Part shown: in pieces, positions 5,853-6,421 of the stretch
How positions within the stretch are numbered: the first letter of the stretch is position 1
Layout of the letters: every line of letters starts with the position of its first letter
Origin: Prosthecobacter sp.
Lineage (GTDB): Bacteria > Verrucomicrobiota > Verrucomicrobiia > Verrucomicrobiales > Verrucomicrobiaceae
Length of the DNA: 6,421 nt
NCBI GenBank assembly: GCA_025869455.1
Contig: JAOZVT010000723.1
Location: 1-6,421 of the forward strand
Reading direction: 5' to 3'
Notes under the pieces: model-generated
What the model was told of the DNA's origin: nothing
The model's input: the letters and a program-made list of their open reading frames with translations, nothing else
Databases searched by the model: none
Position numbers and translations under genes: made by a program

Positions 5853-6421
5853 ATGATGAAAAGTCGCCTCGCCCCCCTGGCTGTCCTTGGCCTAGCACTG
5901 ATCTTTTCCCCCTTCGCCCATGCGCAGGTGGACGATGCTGCCGAGCAGTTCTTCCGTGGGTACGTCATGAAAAAGGACGCGGAGAAGTTTGAATCGGAAG
6001 GGAATATCCCCGGTGCCTTGCAGATTTATCAGCAGATGGGGCAAATTTTTGACACCGTGGCCCAGAGCCATCCTGAATGGCAGGCCGATATGCTCAACAA
6101 TCGCCGAGGATTGACCCAAAAGGCCATCAGTCGGCTTCAAGCTCAGTTGGCACAACCTGCCGCCGCGCCCACCCCTGCTCCGGCACCCGCCCCTGTAGCT
6201 CAACCTTCGGCTGCCCCATCTATGCCTGTTTTCAGCGGCAGCACGGGGGCACCAACTCCTGGTAATCTCGCACCCCAAGCTGGCACCATGCCAAGCCTGA
6301 GCGACGTTCTTTCGCAATGGGAGCAGACCTACCGTCAGCGCATGCTACAACTGGAGACTCAGAACAACCAGATGCAGATGGATCTGACCAAGTGGCAGCA
6401 ATGGTACCAGTGGGCTTCAGG
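5853..6421 (+). CDS. Secreted helical/coiled-coil protein, 3' end beyond the window
   Basis: Open reading frame starting with ATGATG and still open at the window end, 189 codons seen. Residues 1-24 are a Sec signal peptide: positive MMKSR start, hydrophobic core LAPLAVLGLALIF and an AHA cleavage site before Q25. Residues about 28-98 look like a helical hairpin of TPR character (KFESEGNIPGALQIYQQMG, 45-63), with a conserved-looking HPEW (73-76). A Pro/Ala-rich flexible linker follows (about 102-125), then a Ser/Gly/Pro-rich stretch to 148. From about 149 a Gln/Met/Trp-rich helix with heptad character begins (LQLETQNNQMQMDL at 165-178) and continues past the end. I do not recognise a named family. 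The layout suggests a periplasmic or outer-membrane scaffold or adaptor; PVC bacteria have many such proteins with an N-terminal TPR-like hairpin. There is no Shine-Dalgarno, but a strong promoter lies just upstream. A minus-strand reading at 5892-6317 is a shadow of this gene. Confidence 0.82.
   Translation, partial: MMKSRLAPLAVLGLALIFSPFAHAQVDDAAEQFFRGYVMKKDAEKFESEGNIPGALQIYQQMGQIFDTVAQSHPEWQADMLNNRRGLTQKAISRLQAQLAQPAAAPTPAPAPAPVAQPSAAPSMPVFSGSTGAPTPGNLAPQAGTMPSLSDVLSQWEQTYRQRMLQLETQNNQMQMDLTKWQQWYQWAS

Noticed and set aside
6153..6228. Pro/Ala-rich stretch as a tandem repeat or CRISPR-like element
   Set aside because: The bases are only imperfectly repetitive and encode a low-complexity protein linker; there are no regular repeats and spacers.
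5892..6317. Minus-strand 141-codon frame near the right end
   Set aside because: It is antisense to the plus-strand gene, which has a signal peptide, a promoter and an open frame to the window edge.

Overview
The window looks like a chromosomal stretch from a Gram-negative-type bacterium, most likely Verrucomicrobiota or another PVC relative. That placement is inferred from three things. First, there is a Tat-exported Gfo/Idh/MocA oxidoreductase of the type abundant in these phyla. Second, there is a secreted, low-complexity helical protein of a style common there. Third, none of the gene starts has a convincing Shine-Dalgarno sequence. No rRNA, tRNA, CRISPR array, insertion sequence or phage gene was found.

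Layout: four genes lie head to tail on the minus strand. Read in the direction of transcription, they begin with a 747-codon fused glycosyltransferase (5734-3491), in which a GT2 polyprenyl-phosphate sugar synthase domain is joined to an ArnT/PMT-like membrane sugar transferase. A 58-bp gap follows, then an OmpR/PhoB-family response regulator (3432-2755), a HAMP/HisKA sensor kinase (2739-1621) and, after 110 bp, a Tat-signal Gfo/Idh/MocA oxidoreductase (1510-59). A fifth gene diverges on the plus strand from 5853 and runs off the window end. It encodes a Sec-secreted protein with a helical N-terminal region, a Pro/Ala linker and the beginning of a Gln-rich coiled coil.

How the parts may work together (inference): the fused glycosyltransferase could charge a lipid carrier with a sugar on the cytoplasmic side and place that sugar on an envelope acceptor on the periplasmic side. 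The adjacent two-component pair resembles arrangements in which envelope glycosylation answers to envelope or metal stress. The oxidoreductase is separated by a gap holding its own candidate promoter and a cluster of TCCTGA half-sites, so it may be a separate transcription unit working on periplasmic sugars.

The most notable points are the GT2-ArnT-like fusion, a strong sigma-70-like promoter only about 4 nt upstream of the divergent secreted-protein gene (nearly leaderless), and the general lack of ribosome-binding sites. I see no clear evidence of a wholly new multi-gene system; most of the genes are recognisable families.
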